Below are positions 21,622 to 22,712 of a stretch of DNA of 22,712 bases, piece by piece. Numbering within the stretch: position 1 is the stretch's first letter; each line of letters starts with the position of its first letter. The DNA comes from an uncultured Lachnospiraceae bacterium (GTDB taxonomy: Bacteria; Bacillota; Clostridia; Lachnospirales; Lachnospiraceae). The DNA is taken from positions 1 through 22,712 of the forward strand of contig CAJTTO010000056.1 of NCBI GenBank assembly GCA_910579275.1. Direction: 5' to 3'. The position numbers and the translations under genes were made by a program. A model generated the notes under the pieces. That model made no database searches and was not told the DNA's origin. It saw only the letters and a program-made list of their open reading frames with translations.

Positions 21622-22712
21622 CTACTGCCCTGCACCGGTACTTTTCCATTTCAGATAGGCATTGATAAACCCATCAAGCGCACCGTCCATGACTGCATCG
21701 ACATTTCCGGACTCGAAATTGGTTCTATGGTCTTTTACCATGGTATATGGCTGCATGACATACGAGCGAATCTGATTGCCCCATCCGATTTCTTTTATTT
21801 CTCCACGAATATCCGACAGCTTCTCGGCGTTTGCCTCCTGCTTGAGTAAAAACAGCTTTGCCTTTAACATCTGCATTGCCTTGTCCTTATTCTGGAACTG
21901 GGAGCGTTCATTCTGACACTGTACTACCGTTCCTGTCGGAATGTGTGTGATTCGGATTGCTGAAGATGTTTTATTGATATGCTGACCGCCCGCACCACTG
22001 CTTCGATACGTGTCTATGCGCAAATCGTCCTCATTAATCTCCACATCCAAATCTTCCTCGATATCGGGCATGACATCCAGCGACACGAAGGACGTCTGGC
22101 GCTTTCCCTGCGCATTAAACGGGGAAATACGCACAAGCCTGTGCACGCCTTTTTCTGATTTGAGATATCCATAGGCGTTCTCTCCGTTTACCTGAAAGGT
22201 TACGGACTTGATGCCTGCCTCGTCCCCATCGAGGAAATCCAGCACGTCAATGGTAAAGCCTTTCCGCTCCGCCCATCTGGTGTACATGCGATAGAGCATT
22301 CCTGCCCAGTCGCAGCTCTCTGTACCTCCGGCACCGGCATTGAGCTTTAAAATGGCATTGCACTTATCGTATTCCTCTGACAATAAAGTACTGATACGCA
22401 GCGCTTCAAAGGTTTCAATGAACCGATCCAGCTCCTCCCGTATCTCGGGTATCATTTCGGCGTCCTCCGCCTCGTACCCCATCTCGATCAGTGTCTCAAT
22501 ATCCTCATACTGGGATTTGAGTCCATTGCACTGGTCTACCGTACCTTTCAGCTGCTTTAATTCCTTCATCTGTCTGTTGGAGCGGTCGGGGTCATCCCAG
22601 AAACCGGGGGCTTCCATCTCTCGCTCTAACTCTTCGATTCGCTTTTCCTTATTAGCAAGGTCAAAGTGAATCCCTCACTTCCGCTAATGGACTTTCGTAG
22701 GTCTGTAACTCC
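21622..22712 (-). CDS. prfB: Peptide chain release factor 2, with programmed +1 frameshift, 5' end outside the window
   Basis: RF2 recognises UGA and UAA and triggers release through its GGQ loop. Visible: the peptide anticodon SPF in RLVRISPFNAQGK, the catalytic SGAGGQHINKTSSA, and RSQFQNKDKAM. The main frame from ATG 22617 is only part: upstream, codons reading ELQTYESPLAEVRDSL run into CTT TGA C (22666-22660), and a +1 shift joins them to DLANKEKRIEELERE and MEAPGFWDDP, exactly the known RF2 N-terminus. So the true gene starts a few codons beyond base 22712. The TGA lets RF2 level control its own synthesis. The Zn-ribbon gene follows after 20 nt. Confidence 0.96.
22660..22676 (-). promoter_or_regulatory. 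prfB programmed +1 frameshift site
   Basis: Slippery CTT followed by the in-frame stop TGA and a C (22666-22660), with an internal Shine-Dalgarno-like GAGGG (22676-22672) 5 nt before CTT. In E. coli the corresponding gap is 3 nt (AGGGGG-TAT-CTTTGAC), so this site has slightly looser spacing. Confidence 0.92.

Overview
The window looks like chromosome from a mid-GC, low-complexity-poor Firmicute of the class Clostridia, most probably a Lachnospiraceae. The reasons are consensus sigma-A promoters, strong GGAGG ribosome-binding sites, the tsaE-tsaB-rimI-tsaD order, a TGA-frameshifted prfB, the DUF975-type membrane protein, and a short dispersed repeat of a kind I associate with this family. The family assignment is inference. 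I see no phage, insertion sequence or CRISPR array.

Layout. Almost everything is on the minus strand, so it is read from right to left. (1) 22712-20876: the 5'-truncated prfB with its programmed +1 frameshift site, then a zinc-ribbon/TM/C-terminal BECR-like protein, closed by a bidirectional terminator. (2) 20786-18858, plus strand: a cytoplasmic LacI-type sugar-binding-like sensor fused to GGDEF. (3) 18857-18239: a 619-bp gene-free segment with a diverging promoter pair, a coding-like remnant and a MITE-like repeat lying in the fruK leader. (4) 18238-15618: fruK and ptsI, sugar uptake and fructose-1-phosphate metabolism; ptsI overlaps tail-to-tail with (5) a plus-strand DUF975-like membrane protein (14793-15638). 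(6) 14434-10022: tex and an orphan two-module AAA+ ATPase resembling those of extracellular contractile injection systems, ending at a clear terminator. (7) 9717-6173: a MacAB-like efflux operon (ATPase, adaptor, permease) joined by 8-nt gene overlaps, with a phased direct-repeat array at its promoter. (8) 5945-316: a housekeeping operon headed by a structured leader: YcxB-like protein, tsaE, tsaB, rimI, rnz, a small membrane-anchored protein, tsaD and ispD. (9) 1-315: the 5' part of tRNA-Ser(UGA) with two tandem consensus promoters.

How it fits together. The left half is mostly translation-quality machinery (t6A synthesis by TsaB/D/E, ribosomal protein acetylation, tRNA 3' processing, a tRNA gene) plus isoprenoid synthesis. 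The right half mixes translation termination, sugar phosphotransfer and c-di-GMP signalling. The least explained items are the Zn-ribbon/BECR protein beside prfB, the orphan injection-system-type ATPase behind tex, the LacI-GGDEF sensor without HTH or I-site divergent from fruK-ptsI, and the RNA-level structures in front of the tsaE operon, tex and fruK.
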